Assembly: GCF_002954585.1 (NCBI RefSeq)
Contig: NZ_MSCI01000001.1
Location: 62,001-126,000, forward strand
DNA length: 64,000 nucleotides
DNA from: Vibrio chagasii
GTDB taxonomy: Bacteria; Pseudomonadota; Gammaproteobacteria; Enterobacterales; Vibrionaceae
Direction of reading: 5' to 3'
Both the position numbers and the translations under genes were made by a program. Every line of letters begins with the position of its first letter. Positions within the stretch are counted from its first letter, which is position 1. The notes beneath the pieces were generated by a model. The model worked only from the letters and a program-made list of their open reading frames with translations, was not told the DNA's origin and did not search any database. Shown here piece by piece: positions 7,795 to 16,446 of this stretch.

Positions 7795-9255
7795 ATGCAG
7801 CCTATCGATGTCGGTGACCTACAACTTAGTGAGCAACATGACACGCGTCAAACCGCTTTATTCCATGCGATCAGAGAGAAGATCGTTCAAGATTTATGGA
7901 GTAAAGGCAGCAAGTTACCTTCAACACGCAAGTTGGCTGTTGAGTTGTCGGTCAGCCGAAATACCGTGATCTACGCTTATGAGCAGTTAGTCACGGAAGG
8001 TTATATCGAAAGTCGAAAAGGTTCCGGTTTTTATGTGTCGGTCGAACAGCCCGAACATTTCTTGAACTCGCCTCAACCTAACCTTGTGCAAAAGACGAGT
8101 CAGTTGGCTACGCAGGCCGAGGTAGCACGTAGGAACATAAAGACAGCACTGGATATCAATGGTGGCTTTGCCCCTGGAGTGCCTGATCTCAACGCTTTTC
8201 CTTTTGCGAAATGGCAAAGGCTACTGCAGCGACATTCAACACGTCAAAATATTGCAGGCAACCAAGATGTCCAAGGAAGTGTGGCCTTGCGAGATGCGCT
8301 TAGTGGGTATCTTGCAAGTAGCCGATCTGTTCGTTGTCATGCTGATCGAATTATTATCACCGCGGGGGCGCAACAAGCGATTTCCATTGGTTTGATGGCG
8401 ACGCTGATGACGGGGGATGAGCTATTGATGGAAGAACCTGGGTATCGACAAGTCCATAAAATCGTTGATCTGTTAAAGCTCAACTTAGACGGTGTGGCGG
8501 TACGAGAAAAGGTTGGGCTTGATATCGATAAAGTTCTTTCTAGTAAAGCCAAGGCTTTGTATGTCACCCCAAGTAATCAATACCCTATGGGGACTACGCT
8601 TAATACCGAGCAGCGTCTAAAACTGATTGATTGGGCGAACAAAAACCAATCTTGGATCATAGAAGATGACTATGACAGTGAGTTTCAGTTCGCGCACCGA
8701 CCATATACCAGTATGCAAGGGTTGGCAGGCAAGCTTGGTTTGGATGACCGAATCATCTATGTTGGCTCACTAAGTAAGGTGATGTTCAATGGCCTTCGTT
8801 TGGGGTATTTGGTGGTTCCAGAGCACTTGGTTACTAAGTGTCTCGAGATAAAAGATGCGCTCAGTGGAGACACCGCAAGCCATACTCAAGAAGCATTGGC
8901 TGATTTTGTTCGTGAAGGTGATTTATTACGACATATCAGGAAGATGCGCCGTTCGTACAAACTCAAGTACGAATCGATGATTGATGCTATTGAAAGTGAG
9001 TTTAATGGTGACCTTGAGGTAATAAGCCAAGCGGCGGGACTGCATGTCACCGTCAAATGGGATGGTGGCATTTCTGAATATGAATGGAGCCGAAGAGCTG
9101 AACTCGACAATATTATTATTCGACCATTTTCTTTTTACGAATATGGCTCGAGTGTTGAGCGCGATTGGAATGGGGCGTTATTGGGTTTTGGGAATGTTCG
9201 TTTGGCAGAAATAAAGCCGAAGATCAAAGCGATCGCTCGGCTTTTTTATCAATAA
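7795..9255 (+). CDS. MocR/PdxR-type GntR regulator with aminotransferase domain
   Basis: Transcription factor combining an N-terminal winged helix of the GntR type (about residues 15-85, with KLPSTRKLAVELSVSRNTV) and a fold-type I aminotransferase domain. The PLP-binding lysine lies in the SLSKVMFNGLRLG segment (about residue 328) and the DDYDSEF motif is present. PLP or an amino compound is the expected effector. I chose the ATG at 7795 over an in-frame TTG at 7783. It faces away from the FMN-binding protein gene, its probable target, 90 bases away. Confidence 0.88.
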   Translation: MQPIDVGDLQLSEQHDTRQTALFHAIREKIVQDLWSKGSKLPSTRKLAVELSVSRNTVIYAYEQLVTEGYIESRKGSGFYVSVEQPEHFLNSPQPNLVQKTSQLATQAEVARRNIKTALDINGGFAPGVPDLNAFPFAKWQRLLQRHSTRQNIAGNQDVQGSVALRDALSGYLASSRSVRCHADRIIITAGAQQAISIGLMATLMTGDELLMEEPGYRQVHKIVDLLKLNLDGVAVREKVGLDIDKVLSSKAKALYVTPSNQYPMGTTLNTEQRLKLIDWANKNQSWIIEDDYDSEFQFAHRPYTSMQGLAGKLGLDDRIIYVGSLSKVMFNGLRLGYLVVPEHLVTKCLEIKDALSGDTASHTQEALADFVREGDLLRHIRKMRRSYKLKYESMIDAIESEFNGDLEVISQAAGLHVTVKWDGGISEYEWSRRAELDNIIIRPFSFYEYGSSVERDWNGALLGFGNVRLAEIKPKIKAIARLFYQ

Positions 9256-9270
9256 AGGGATCAATAGTGC

Positions 9271-10536
9271 TTATAACTTATCGATGGAGACGGTGGGTTT
9301 ACCAAACCACTTTTGCCAAGGGAGTGACAATGTCACAAAAATCGTCACAGCATACAGCATTGACCAACTTAGGCAGATAAACACGACAGTACAGATAACC
9401 AACGAAAGCATCGCCGTGTACCTAGATGTACCTTTCAGAAGTTGGCAAGCAGCTAGCATTGCGAGCAGATAAACCAGAACAAAAATTCCGTTAGCGAGTT
9501 TTAGAAAGAACTCAAGATCTAGATTGGACAGCTCGCCAATCACACATGAAATCAGAGCGATAACGCCGATTGCTAACGTTGGGTATAGTGGCACTCCGCG
9601 GCTATTGAGCTGTGCCATTTTGCCATCAGGTCGATGCTGACGAGCCTGAGCCCAGACCATTCGTGACAAGCTTTGGGTGTATAGATTCAGGCTAGCGAAA
9701 CAGGCAAAGAAACCAAGAACACTGATAACAGCTTTAAACCCATTACCAAACAGTTGTTCAGTTACCCATGGGATTGATGCGGCATCAAACTCCGCTGAGC
9801 CATACGCGCCTAGCTTTAGGATTACCACTGAACAGGCCCAATACACTAAGCCAGCAACGAAACAACCAACAACGATAGCAATAGGGAAATCACGTTGAGG
9901 GTTCTTGAACTCTTCCCCCATATGAGCAAAAGCTTCGATCCCGACAAAGCACCAAAACATCACGGCCAGTGCGGCGCCGATAGACCACATAGAGTCAGAG
10001 GATAGGCTCGGTATCGCTATATCGGCGACAGTGATCTCTGCCTTCCAAACGAAAGCGCTGACTAAGGCAAAGATCGAAAGGGCAATCACGGTTTGCAGGC
10101 GGCCTGAAGACTTACTGCCCATCAAGTTGACCACAATTAGTAAGGCCACGGTAAAAAATTGAGCGCCGAGTGGTGTGTCGAGCGGAGTTGGTAATAACTG
10201 TTGGGCAAAGCCGCCAGCTAGCGCGATAGCTGCTGGAATACCTACGGGTACTACACTAACAAACAACCAAGCGACACTCGTTTCCAATCGTTCACTAAAC
10301 GCTTGGCGAACAAAATAGGCCGTGCCTCCCGCGTTCGGGTAGCGTTTACCTAGCGCGGCGAAAGTGAGAGCAATAGGGCAAATGGCGATAAACAGGATTA
10401 ACCAGGCTAACAGTGACAATTGACCTGCAATACCTGCCGCGATAGCGGGAATCATAAATAGCCCAGTACCAAGCAAGGTCGTTGAAAGTTGCCCGATACC
10501 GGACATTAGCGTGATTTCTTGTTTTAGCTGGGTCAT
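9271..10536 (-). CDS. yjeH: Amino-acid exporter of the APC superfamily (YjeH-like)
   Basis: A 421-residue inner-membrane transporter with about twelve hydrophobic segments. The N-terminal GIGQLSTTLLGTGLFMIPA segment and the NAGGTAYFVRQAF segment resemble E. coli YjeH (418 residues), which exports methionine and branched-chain amino acids. The substrate here is inferred from family only. It diverges from an Lrp-type regulator across about 240 bases, which suits control by amino-acid level. Confidence 0.82.
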   Translation of the reverse strand: MTQLKQEITLMSGIGQLSTTLLGTGLFMIPAIAAGIAGQLSLLAWLILFIAICPIALTFAALGKRYPNAGGTAYFVRQAFSERLETSVAWLFVSVVPVGIPAAIALAGGFAQQLLPTPLDTPLGAQFFTVALLIVVNLMGSKSSGRLQTVIALSIFALVSAFVWKAEITVADIAIPSLSSDSMWSIGAALAVMFWCFVGIEAFAHMGEEFKNPQRDFPIAIVVGCFVAGLVYWACSVVILKLGAYGSAEFDAASIPWVTEQLFGNGFKAVISVLGFFACFASLNLYTQSLSRMVWAQARQHRPDGKMAQLNSRGVPLYPTLAIGVIALISCVIGELSNLDLEFFLKLANGIFVLVYLLAMLAACQLLKGTSRYTAMLSLVICTVVFICLSWSMLYAVTIFVTLSLPWQKWFGKPTVSIDKL

Positions 10537-10774
10537 TCGCTCTCCTAGCCTGTGACGATTTTGATCTGTAAATGGAAAAGAGTGTGAATAAAAGCATACA
10601 TTGTCGTCATCAATAATACAGCTAGCGAAACGTCGTAAGCCGCCGTCATTTTAACGGTATTTCGTGGATTAAGTGTCAAAGTGTCGGCTGACCTAACCAG
10701 CGACTGTTATAAGTTCAAGAGTTGTGTCAAATTAGGCGTGATAAATAGAACAATAAATGGGAAGAATCAAAAGC

Positions 10775-11236
10775 ATGGATAAATTTGATCGCCAAATTTT
10801 GGATATCCTAAAAAGCAATGCTCGTTGCTCAGTGAGCGATATTGCGAGAGAAGTGAGCCTCTCTCGTTCGGCGGTGAATGCGCGAATTAAGAAGTTGGAA
10901 AGTGACAAAGTCATCAAAGGATACTGCGCTTTGGTTGATGAGCCCAACCAAACGAAAAACGTATGCGCTTATATTTCGTTGAAGTTCGACCTGTCGAGCA
11001 GTGACCATAGCTGCGAATCTTACGCAAACCAAATTCATGGTATTGACGGTGTGCAATGGTGCCACTCAATTAGTGGGGAGACCGATATGATGCTGTATGT
11101 CGAGGTCGAGAGTATGGAACGTTTAAATCAAGTTCGCGATCAGCTGCAAAGCTATCCAGAGCTTCGCCATCTAATGACTCATACTGTGTTGACCGAGTTT
11201 TTTAACAAGCTGAATTCGGCGGTACATTCATGCTAG
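10775..11236 (+). CDS. Lrp/AsnC-family regulator
   Basis: A 153-residue regulator with an N-terminal helix-turn-helix (DKFDRQILDILKSNARCS, then SLSRSAVNARIKKLE) and a C-terminal RAM domain for binding an amino acid (the GVQWCHSISGETDMMLYV segment). The ATG at 10775 is preferred because a GGAAG lies upstream and the family normally begins with D-x-D/F near the N-terminus. An ATG at 10757 is also in frame. Its end overlaps the start of the LysR gene (ATGCTAG), so the two regulators are co-translated. The YjeH-like exporter is the likely divergent target. Confidence 0.88.
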   Translation: MDKFDRQILDILKSNARCSVSDIAREVSLSRSAVNARIKKLESDKVIKGYCALVDEPNQTKNVCAYISLKFDLSSSDHSCESYANQIHGIDGVQWCHSISGETDMMLYVEVESMERLNQVRDQLQSYPELRHLMTHTVLTEFFNKLNSAVHSC

Positions 11237-12150
11237 GCAATATTAACTTAAATCTACTGCGTTCATTGCATATCCTTCTTGAGGAGTGTCATGTGAGTCG
11301 AGCCGCACAACGTTTGCATATCACACAATCAGCGGTGAGCCGCCAACTGAGCCAGCTACGAGATTTATGTGGCGACCCTCTATTAGTGCGTGATGGTAAT
11401 AAGCTGGTGCCAACCAATCGAGCTATTTTGCTTAAAGAGAAACTCGATGACTTACTCGGTGAATTTGACCACTTGCTAGATGACAAACCATTTGAACCGC
11501 AAGAGTGGCAGGGTGAGTTTGTATTGTCTTCTAGTGACTATGTTGCTCAGTATATTTTGCCAGTGATTGTTGCCGAGGTATCAGCAGACGCGCCGAACAT
11601 CAATTTGGCCTACCGTTTGTGGCAGCCAAACTACCTTGAATCACTCAATGAATCAGGAATCCACTTGGCTTCCAGCATGTTTCCTAAAAAGCCGGATCAT
11701 GTATCGAGCATCAAGCTTGGAGAGGACAAATCGGTGTGTTTAATGCGCAAATCACACCCATTGGCTCAGAAAGAGGCGTTGAGCTCCGAAGATATTGTCC
11801 AGTACTCTCATATCAAGGTGACTGGAGGAGGGGACAAAGACAGCTACGCCGATATTGCATTGAAAAAGCAAGGGCTTAAACGCAGAGTGGCATTTAAGGT
11901 TCCTTTCTTTTCATCGGCAAGTAACGTGTTAATGCAAGACGATTATTTGATGATTGTACCTGAGCACATTGCCTATAACCTAGGTAGGCATCTTGAGGTT
12001 AAGTATTTTCCATTGCCATTCGAAACCGAAATGCACACCTATTGGTTAATGTGGCACCCGAAGTACGACAACGACTCTGCACATAAATGGGCTCGAGAAA
12101 AGGCGTTCGAGGCAATGCAAAAGTCGAGTTACAATATAAGTATGACTTAA
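11230..12150 (+). CDS. LysR-family transcriptional regulator
   Basis: A 306-residue LysR-type regulator with a winged helix at residues 4-63 (SRAAQRLHITQSAVSRQLSQLR) and a periplasmic-binding-protein-like effector domain. It begins inside the stop of the upstream Lrp-type gene, so both regulators come from one transcript. A LysE/RhtB exporter follows in the same direction after about 110 bases. Lrp and LysR regulators both often govern amino-acid exporters, so this cluster probably senses and exports an amino acid. The effector is unknown. Confidence 0.87.
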   Translation: MLGNINLNLLRSLHILLEECHVSRAAQRLHITQSAVSRQLSQLRDLCGDPLLVRDGNKLVPTNRAILLKEKLDDLLGEFDHLLDDKPFEPQEWQGEFVLSSSDYVAQYILPVIVAEVSADAPNINLAYRLWQPNYLESLNESGIHLASSMFPKKPDHVSSIKLGEDKSVCLMRKSHPLAQKEALSSEDIVQYSHIKVTGGGDKDSYADIALKKQGLKRRVAFKVPFFSSASNVLMQDDYLMIVPEHIAYNLGRHLEVKYFPLPFETEMHTYWLMWHPKYDNDSAHKWAREKAFEAMQKSSYNISMT

Positions 12151-12260
12151 AATCATAACCATGATGATTATCTTTGATTTCAAATAATACCAAGTGATAA
12201 TTATGCTAACTATCAATGGTAAAGCGTTCAACTAGAACGTATGGTTTGACTAGGAATGGA

Positions 12261-12878
12261 ATGATGACGGTAACAATTTGGTTTTCTTTATTGGCGATTT
12301 GCCTATTGGGAGCAATGTCTCCGGGGCCAAGTTTAGCAATGATCGCTAAACACAGCTTAGCTGGTGGTCGTATTAACGGGCTTATCGCTGCCTGGTCACA
12401 CGCTGCGGGTATTGGTATTTATGCGTTTGCAACCATCGTAGGCTTGGCAGTGGTATTGGAGCAATCTCCAACGTTATTTAAAGGTATTAGCTTGGCGGGT
12501 GCAGCTTATCTGTTGTACTTGGGAGTAAATGCTCTGCGTTCGAAAGGTGGTGTAGCTGCCAAATTAGAGGCAGGTGAACAGATGAGCTACATGCAGTCTG
12601 CTCGTGAAGCTTTCTTAATCTCTATCTTGAGTCCTAAGATCGCACTGTTCTTCATCGCTCTGTTTAGCCAGTTTGTCGCGCTTGGCAATGAGCTGACCAA
12701 CCAAGTGATTATTGTCTCGACTCCGCTGATTGTTGATGGTCTATGGTACACCTTCATCACCTTGGTGCTATCTAGCCCTCTCATTGTTGAACGAATCCGT
12801 TCAAAAGCGCAGTTGATTGATCGACTGTCAGGTATCGTTTTGATTTTGCTTGCTGTGCGTGTGGTGTGGACCATATAG
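12261..12878 (+). CDS. LysE/RhtB-family amino-acid exporter
   Basis: Inner-membrane exporter of 205 residues with about six hydrophobic segments. The family signature is visible near the N-terminus (LGAMSPGPSLAMIAKHSLAGG) and in the SPKIALFFIALFSQF segment. The ATG at 12261 is preferred over an in-frame ATG at 12216 because it gives the normal RhtB length and has TAGGAATGGA in front. It follows an Lrp-LysR regulator pair and is closed by a terminator at 12917. The substrate is likely an amino acid or a homoserine lactone-like compound, not resolvable here. Confidence 0.85.
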   Translation: MMTVTIWFSLLAICLLGAMSPGPSLAMIAKHSLAGGRINGLIAAWSHAAGIGIYAFATIVGLAVVLEQSPTLFKGISLAGAAYLLYLGVNALRSKGGVAAKLEAGEQMSYMQSAREAFLISILSPKIALFFIALFSQFVALGNELTNQVIIVSTPLIVDGLWYTFITLVLSSPLIVERIRSKAQLIDRLSGIVLILLAVRVVWTI

Positions 12879-12916
12879 CGTTAGGCAATCGACTTGCAAT
12901 AACAAGAGATGTATTA

Positions 12917-12950
12917 AAAAAGCTCACAGCGAATCGCTAGTGAGCTTTTT
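12917..12950. terminator. Bidirectional terminator
   Basis: An 11-pair stem AAAAAGCTCAC/GTGAGCTTTTT lies between the convergent LysE-type and lipoprotein hydrolase genes. Its A-rich and T-rich arms let it work on both strands. Confidence 0.85.
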
Positions 12951-12971
12951 AGTTTTTATGAGTTTGTCTGA

Positions 12972-14135
12972 CTAACCTGCCGAGTTTAGCACTGAATCTA
13001 GTTTGGCCATCGAGTCGGAAAAGTAAGGGTTATACGTTAGGCGAGCGTGATTTTTACCTTCTTCACGGTATCCCCATGCTGAATACCACACTTCGCTGTT
13101 CGCATTACACTTTTCCTCAAAGCCCTCTTCTTGCCCGTTAGAGCAAATTTTCTCACTACCATTGATACCGTAATACGGATTGTTTGGTGAGAACAACAAG
13201 CCCATGTGAGAACCGTTTGAGATTCGTTGCTCTGGGATTTTCATGCTGTATTGCACAGCGCGAGGGTCATCGAGCTTAGTTTCCCCTTGCCATACCAAGA
13301 CGTTATTCGGGTTTGGCATAGATTTAGTAAACGCCTGTTGAACGAAACTAGTGTCAATCACACTGTCGCCTTCACTCATCATAATGAACACTGGTTTGTC
13401 GAATTGCTTCTCTTTTAAGTCGTCACGAACGATTTCTGAGGTCTCGTAGTATACCGATGCTCCGTTCATTGGCAGTGAGTTATAACGCAGTATGTTGTCT
13501 TCAGGATCTTGGTCCGCCCAAGTCACAAAATAGCTCGCTAGCCCCGCGTATTGCACGGCCGATGAATTCGGTTGAAATGCAGGTGAAAACAGCAGTAACC
13601 CGGCGATCTTTGGATCTTTCATCGCTTGTGAAGTCACAAGGTTTGCACCGGTAGAGTAACCACCTAGCCATACTGAATCGTACTCTTGCTCAAGTAACTT
13701 AGTATGGTGAGCTACCACGCCTTGCCAATCTTCGAGATGCGGTTGCATTAAGTCACCTGCACGGCTGCCGTGGCCTGGAAGCAGCACGGTTCTCACCAAG
13801 TAACCTTGGTCGGCTAAATGTTCTGCAATGTCTTTGAACGAATACGGCGAGTCACCTAATCCATGGACCAACAGAACTGCTTTGCCATTAGGGGAGGTCG
13901 GTTTGTACTCAGTAGGTGAATTAAGTTGAACCTCTAGTTGCTTGTCTTTGGTGATGAATACACGGTTTTTTAATAGCCAGTCTTGAGTTTCAGTCACATA
14001 GGCATCGAAGCTGTCTTGCTGATATTCAGGTAGGCTTGGCGAAGCTTCGTAAGCTGGAGTGATGGTCTCGTTAGAGCATCCAACGAGACCTAAAGTCGTA
14101 ATAGCGAGCAGAGTTAGGACGGTCTTTCTATGCAT
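12972..14135 (-). CDS. Alpha/beta-hydrolase lipoprotein
   Basis: A 387-residue membrane-anchored hydrolase. The N-terminus has a lipoprotein signal with lipobox LVGC (Cys20). The body is an alpha/beta-hydrolase resembling serine aminopeptidase S33/monoglyceride lipase proteins: an oxyanion-region VHGLGDSP at 90-96, the nucleophile elbow GYSTG with Ser161, an MSEGDSVID stretch that would hold the acid, and a late SHMG histidine. The substrate, probably an ester or a lipid, is unknown. It stands alone or with the small membrane protein gene upstream (47 bases apart, same strand). Confidence 0.82.
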   Translation of the reverse strand: MHRKTVLTLLAITTLGLVGCSNETITPAYEASPSLPEYQQDSFDAYVTETQDWLLKNRVFITKDKQLEVQLNSPTEYKPTSPNGKAVLLVHGLGDSPYSFKDIAEHLADQGYLVRTVLLPGHGSRAGDLMQPHLEDWQGVVAHHTKLLEQEYDSVWLGGYSTGANLVTSQAMKDPKIAGLLLFSPAFQPNSSAVQYAGLASYFVTWADQDPEDNILRYNSLPMNGASVYYETSEIVRDDLKEKQFDKPVFIMMSEGDSVIDTSFVQQAFTKSMPNPNNVLVWQGETKLDDPRAVQYSMKIPEQRISNGSHMGLLFSPNNPYYGINGSEKICSNGQEEGFEEKCNANSEVWYSAWGYREEGKNHARLTYNPYFSDSMAKLDSVLNSAG

Positions 14136-14182
14136 TATTTGGTGTAGTCTCTATCGTTGTTTTCTTGAAGCAAAAGCTTAGA

Positions 14183-14419
14183 CTATTTTCTATTTGAAAG
14201 GTCTTCGTATTCACCTTCAATAACACCCGCATCAGATGTTGATGAGTGATGAGTGTTCATATGAGCAGCGAAGCCTTGTTTCTTCATTTGATTTTGAATG
14301 CGCTTGCCTGTGATTAATGCTGCAATAGCCAAAGGAATAGCAAGGATCAAGCTTGTGAATAGCGCCAAAAGGCCAGTAAATAGCGCAACAATCGTAACTA
14401 ATATATTTTTCATATTCAT
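14183..14419 (-). CDS. Small membrane protein, unknown function
   Basis: A 78-residue protein with a long hydrophobic stretch (about residues 4-37, one long or two short membrane segments), then a basic region (GKRIQNQMKKQG) and an acidic tail ending VIEGEYEDLSNRK. A good ribosome site (GAGGAAT on the minus strand) precedes the ATG. I do not recognise a family. It is divergent from hcp and upstream of the lipoprotein hydrolase on the same strand. Confidence 0.65.
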   Translation of the reverse strand: MNMKNILVTIVALFTGLLALFTSLILAIPLAIAALITGKRIQNQMKKQGFAAHMNTHHSSTSDAGVIEGEYEDLSNRK

Positions 14420-14494
14420 TCCTCTTTTTCTATGTTGTTACTTTATCGCTCCTTTTCTGAACGAAACATGAACGCCGTAAAATAATTGCTGAGA

Positions 14495-14548
14495 GTCACT
14501 ATGACACGTGTGTGTTTGCTTTGGCTCGTAAAATGTAGTCATAATCAC
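14495..14548. promoter_or_regulatory. Two NorR-like enhancer sites upstream of hcp
   Basis: GTCACTATGAC (14495-14505) and GTCATAATCAC (14538-14548) both fit the GT-N7-AC core of NorR operators. The first is a full GTCA-N3-TGAC palindrome. They lie roughly 130 and 85 bases upstream of the predicted sigma-54 start. NorR is a nitric-oxide-sensing sigma-54 activator, which fits an hcp-hcr target, but binding is inferred. Confidence 0.6.
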
Positions 14549-14600
14549 GCACTAAAAATATGGTTTAAAGTTAATTGCTTAAAAATCAATGAATTAAAAG

Positions 14601-14617
14601 TTGGCACGCTTGATGCT
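14601..14617 (+). promoter_or_regulatory. Sigma-54 promoter of hcp-hcr
   Basis: TTGGCACGCTTGATGCT has GG at 14603-14604 and GC at 14615-14616, exactly ten bases apart. The predicted start is near 14628, giving a leader of about 59 bases before hcp. Confidence 0.8.
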
Positions 14618-14686
14618 CTATAGGGTTTGGAATAAGTCACTGTAAGCGAAGTACTTACAGCTAATAAAAATTACTGGAGCCCCCAT

Positions 14687-16348
14687 ATGTTCTGTATTCA
14701 ATGTGAACAAACTATTCAAACACCTACTGTAAAAGGCTGTTCTTTCGCACAAGGTATGTGTGGAAAAACATCGGAAGTATCCGACCTTCAAGATGTGTTG
14801 GTGTATTCTCTTCAAGGTGTTTCTTTTTGGGCAAACTTAGGTCGCACTTGCGATGTTATTGATACTGAAATCGATGAGTGGGCGCCAAAAGCGTTCTTCG
14901 CGACACTCACTAACGTGAACTTCGACCCTGCTCGTATTATTGAATTTGCTCAACAATCTCACGAATTTAAACAGCGTCTAGAGCAAAAAGTTCGTGCAGC
15001 TGCGGCTCTAATCGGTTTCGAAATTCCAGCGCTTTCTCCTGCCGCGCAATTCGATCTTCCAACGGACTCTTCAGAGCTTTTAGCGCTTGCACCACAAGCT
15101 GCGGTTAACCGTGGTCATGAATCTCAACATGAAGATGTGATTGGTCTTCGTCTTCTTTGTCTATACGGCTTAAAAGGTGCAGCTGCGTATATGGAGCACG
15201 CTCGTGTTCTTGGGCAAACAGACAATGCTATCTTTGCTGAATACCATGAGATCATGGCTTTCTTAGGAACCGATCCAACTGACCTAAAACAGTTATTGGA
15301 TACATCAATGCAGATCGGCTTGATGAACTACAAAGTAATGGAAATGCTAGACAAGGGTGAGACAGACACCTTTGGTCACCCACAGCCAACGACTGTGAAT
15401 GTGAAGACTAAGAAAGGCCACTGTATTCTTGTTTCTGGTCACGACCTTCATGACTTAGAAAAGATTCTTCAGCAAACTGAAGGCAAGGGTATCAACGTTT
15501 ACACCAACGGCGAGATGCTACCTGCACACGGTTACCCTGAACTGCACAAATACCCACACCTTGCGGGTAACTACGGCAGCGCTTGGCAGAATCAACAGAA
15601 AGAGTTCGCGAACTTCCCTGGCGCGATCGTAATGACCTCGAACTGCCTGCTTAACCCAGATGTTGGTGCTTACGCTGATCGTCTGTTTACACGTAGCATT
15701 GTAGGTTGGCCGGGTGTTGCTCACCTTGAGGGTGATGATTTCAGCGCGGTTATCGATTGTGCATTAGCTCAAGAAGGCTTCAAGCATGATGAGATCGAGC
15801 AGATGATCACTGTTGGTTTCGGTCGCAATGCGCTAATGGAAGCTGCACCTGCGGTTGTTGATCAAGTGAAAGAAGGCAACATTAAGCATTTCTTCTTGGT
15901 GGGTGGCTGTGACGGTGATAAATCTGAGCGTAGCTACTACACAGACTTCACCGCTCAAGCACCAGAAGATTCAGTTATCCTAACTTTGGCGTGTGGTAAG
16001 TTCCGTTTCAATAAAAACCAGTTTGGTGACATCAATGGTATTCCACGTCTATTAGATGTGGGTCAATGTAACGATGCGTACTCAGCTATTCAGCTTGCTT
16101 TAGCACTGTCTCAAGAGTTTGACTGTGGCATCAACGAGCTGCCGCTAACACTCGTCCTATCTTGGTTTGAGCAAAAAGCGATCGTTATCCTGCTGACTCT
16201 GTTTGCACTGGGTGTGAAAGGCATTTACACAGGTCCAACAGCGCCAGCATTCCTAACAGAAAACCTGCTTAAGATTATTCAAGACGAGTTCGACATGCGT
16301 TCTACCTCAACGCCAGAACAAGATCTTAAAACAATCCTAGCGGCTTAG
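14687..16348 (+). CDS. hcp: Hydroxylamine reductase / hybrid cluster protein
   Basis: Cytoplasmic iron-sulfur protein with a hybrid 4Fe-2O-2S cluster, acting in nitrosative stress as a nitric oxide or hydroxylamine reductase and protein S-nitrosylase. The 553 residues begin with Cys3, Cys6, Cys18 and Cys25, the C-x2-C-x11-C-x6-C pattern of the facultative-anaerobe class. Hybrid-cluster ligands are visible in [25 protein letters not shown] and [11 protein letters not shown]. hcr follows as its electron donor. A sigma-54 promoter with NorR-like sites lies upstream. Confidence 0.96.
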   Translation: MFCIQCEQTIQTPTVKGCSFAQGMCGKTSEVSDLQDVLVYSLQGVSFWANLGRTCDVIDTEIDEWAPKAFFATLTNVNFDPARIIEFAQQSHEFKQRLEQKVRAAAALIGFEIPALSPAAQFDLPTDSSELLALAPQAAVNRGHESQHEDVIGLRLLCLYGLKGAAAYMEHARVLGQTDNAIFAEYHEIMAFLGTDPTDLKQLLDTSMQIGLMNYKVMEMLDKGETDTFGHPQPTTVNVKTKKGHCILVSGHDLHDLEKILQQTEGKGINVYTNGEMLPAHGYPELHKYPHLAGNYGSAWQNQQKEFANFPGAIVMTSNCLLNPDVGAYADRLFTRSIVGWPGVAHLEGDDFSAVIDCALAQEGFKHDEIEQMITVGFGRNALMEAAPAVVDQVKEGNIKHFFLVGGCDGDKSERSYYTDFTAQAPEDSVILTLACGKFRFNKNQFGDINGIPRLLDVGQCNDAYSAIQLALALSQEFDCGINELPLTLVLSWFEQKAIVILLTLFALGVKGIYTGPTAPAFLTENLLKIIQDEFDMRSTSTPEQDLKTILAA

Positions 16349-16364
16349 TTCAAGCCAACTCATA

Positions 16365-16413
16365 AGCCTCGTTGTTGTAACGTTTTACAGAAGCGACAAC
16401 GGCGGGGCTTTTT
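16365..16413 (+). terminator. Imperfect terminator-like hairpin between hcp and hcr
   Basis: AGCC and CGTTGT pair with ACAACG and GGCT across a bulge, and the hairpin ends in five T residues. Placed inside the hcp-hcr operon it may lower hcr output relative to hcp rather than fully stop transcription. Confidence 0.6.
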
Positions 16414-16446
16414 CGATTTTAATCTTTAGAGCAAGGTAAACCTACG

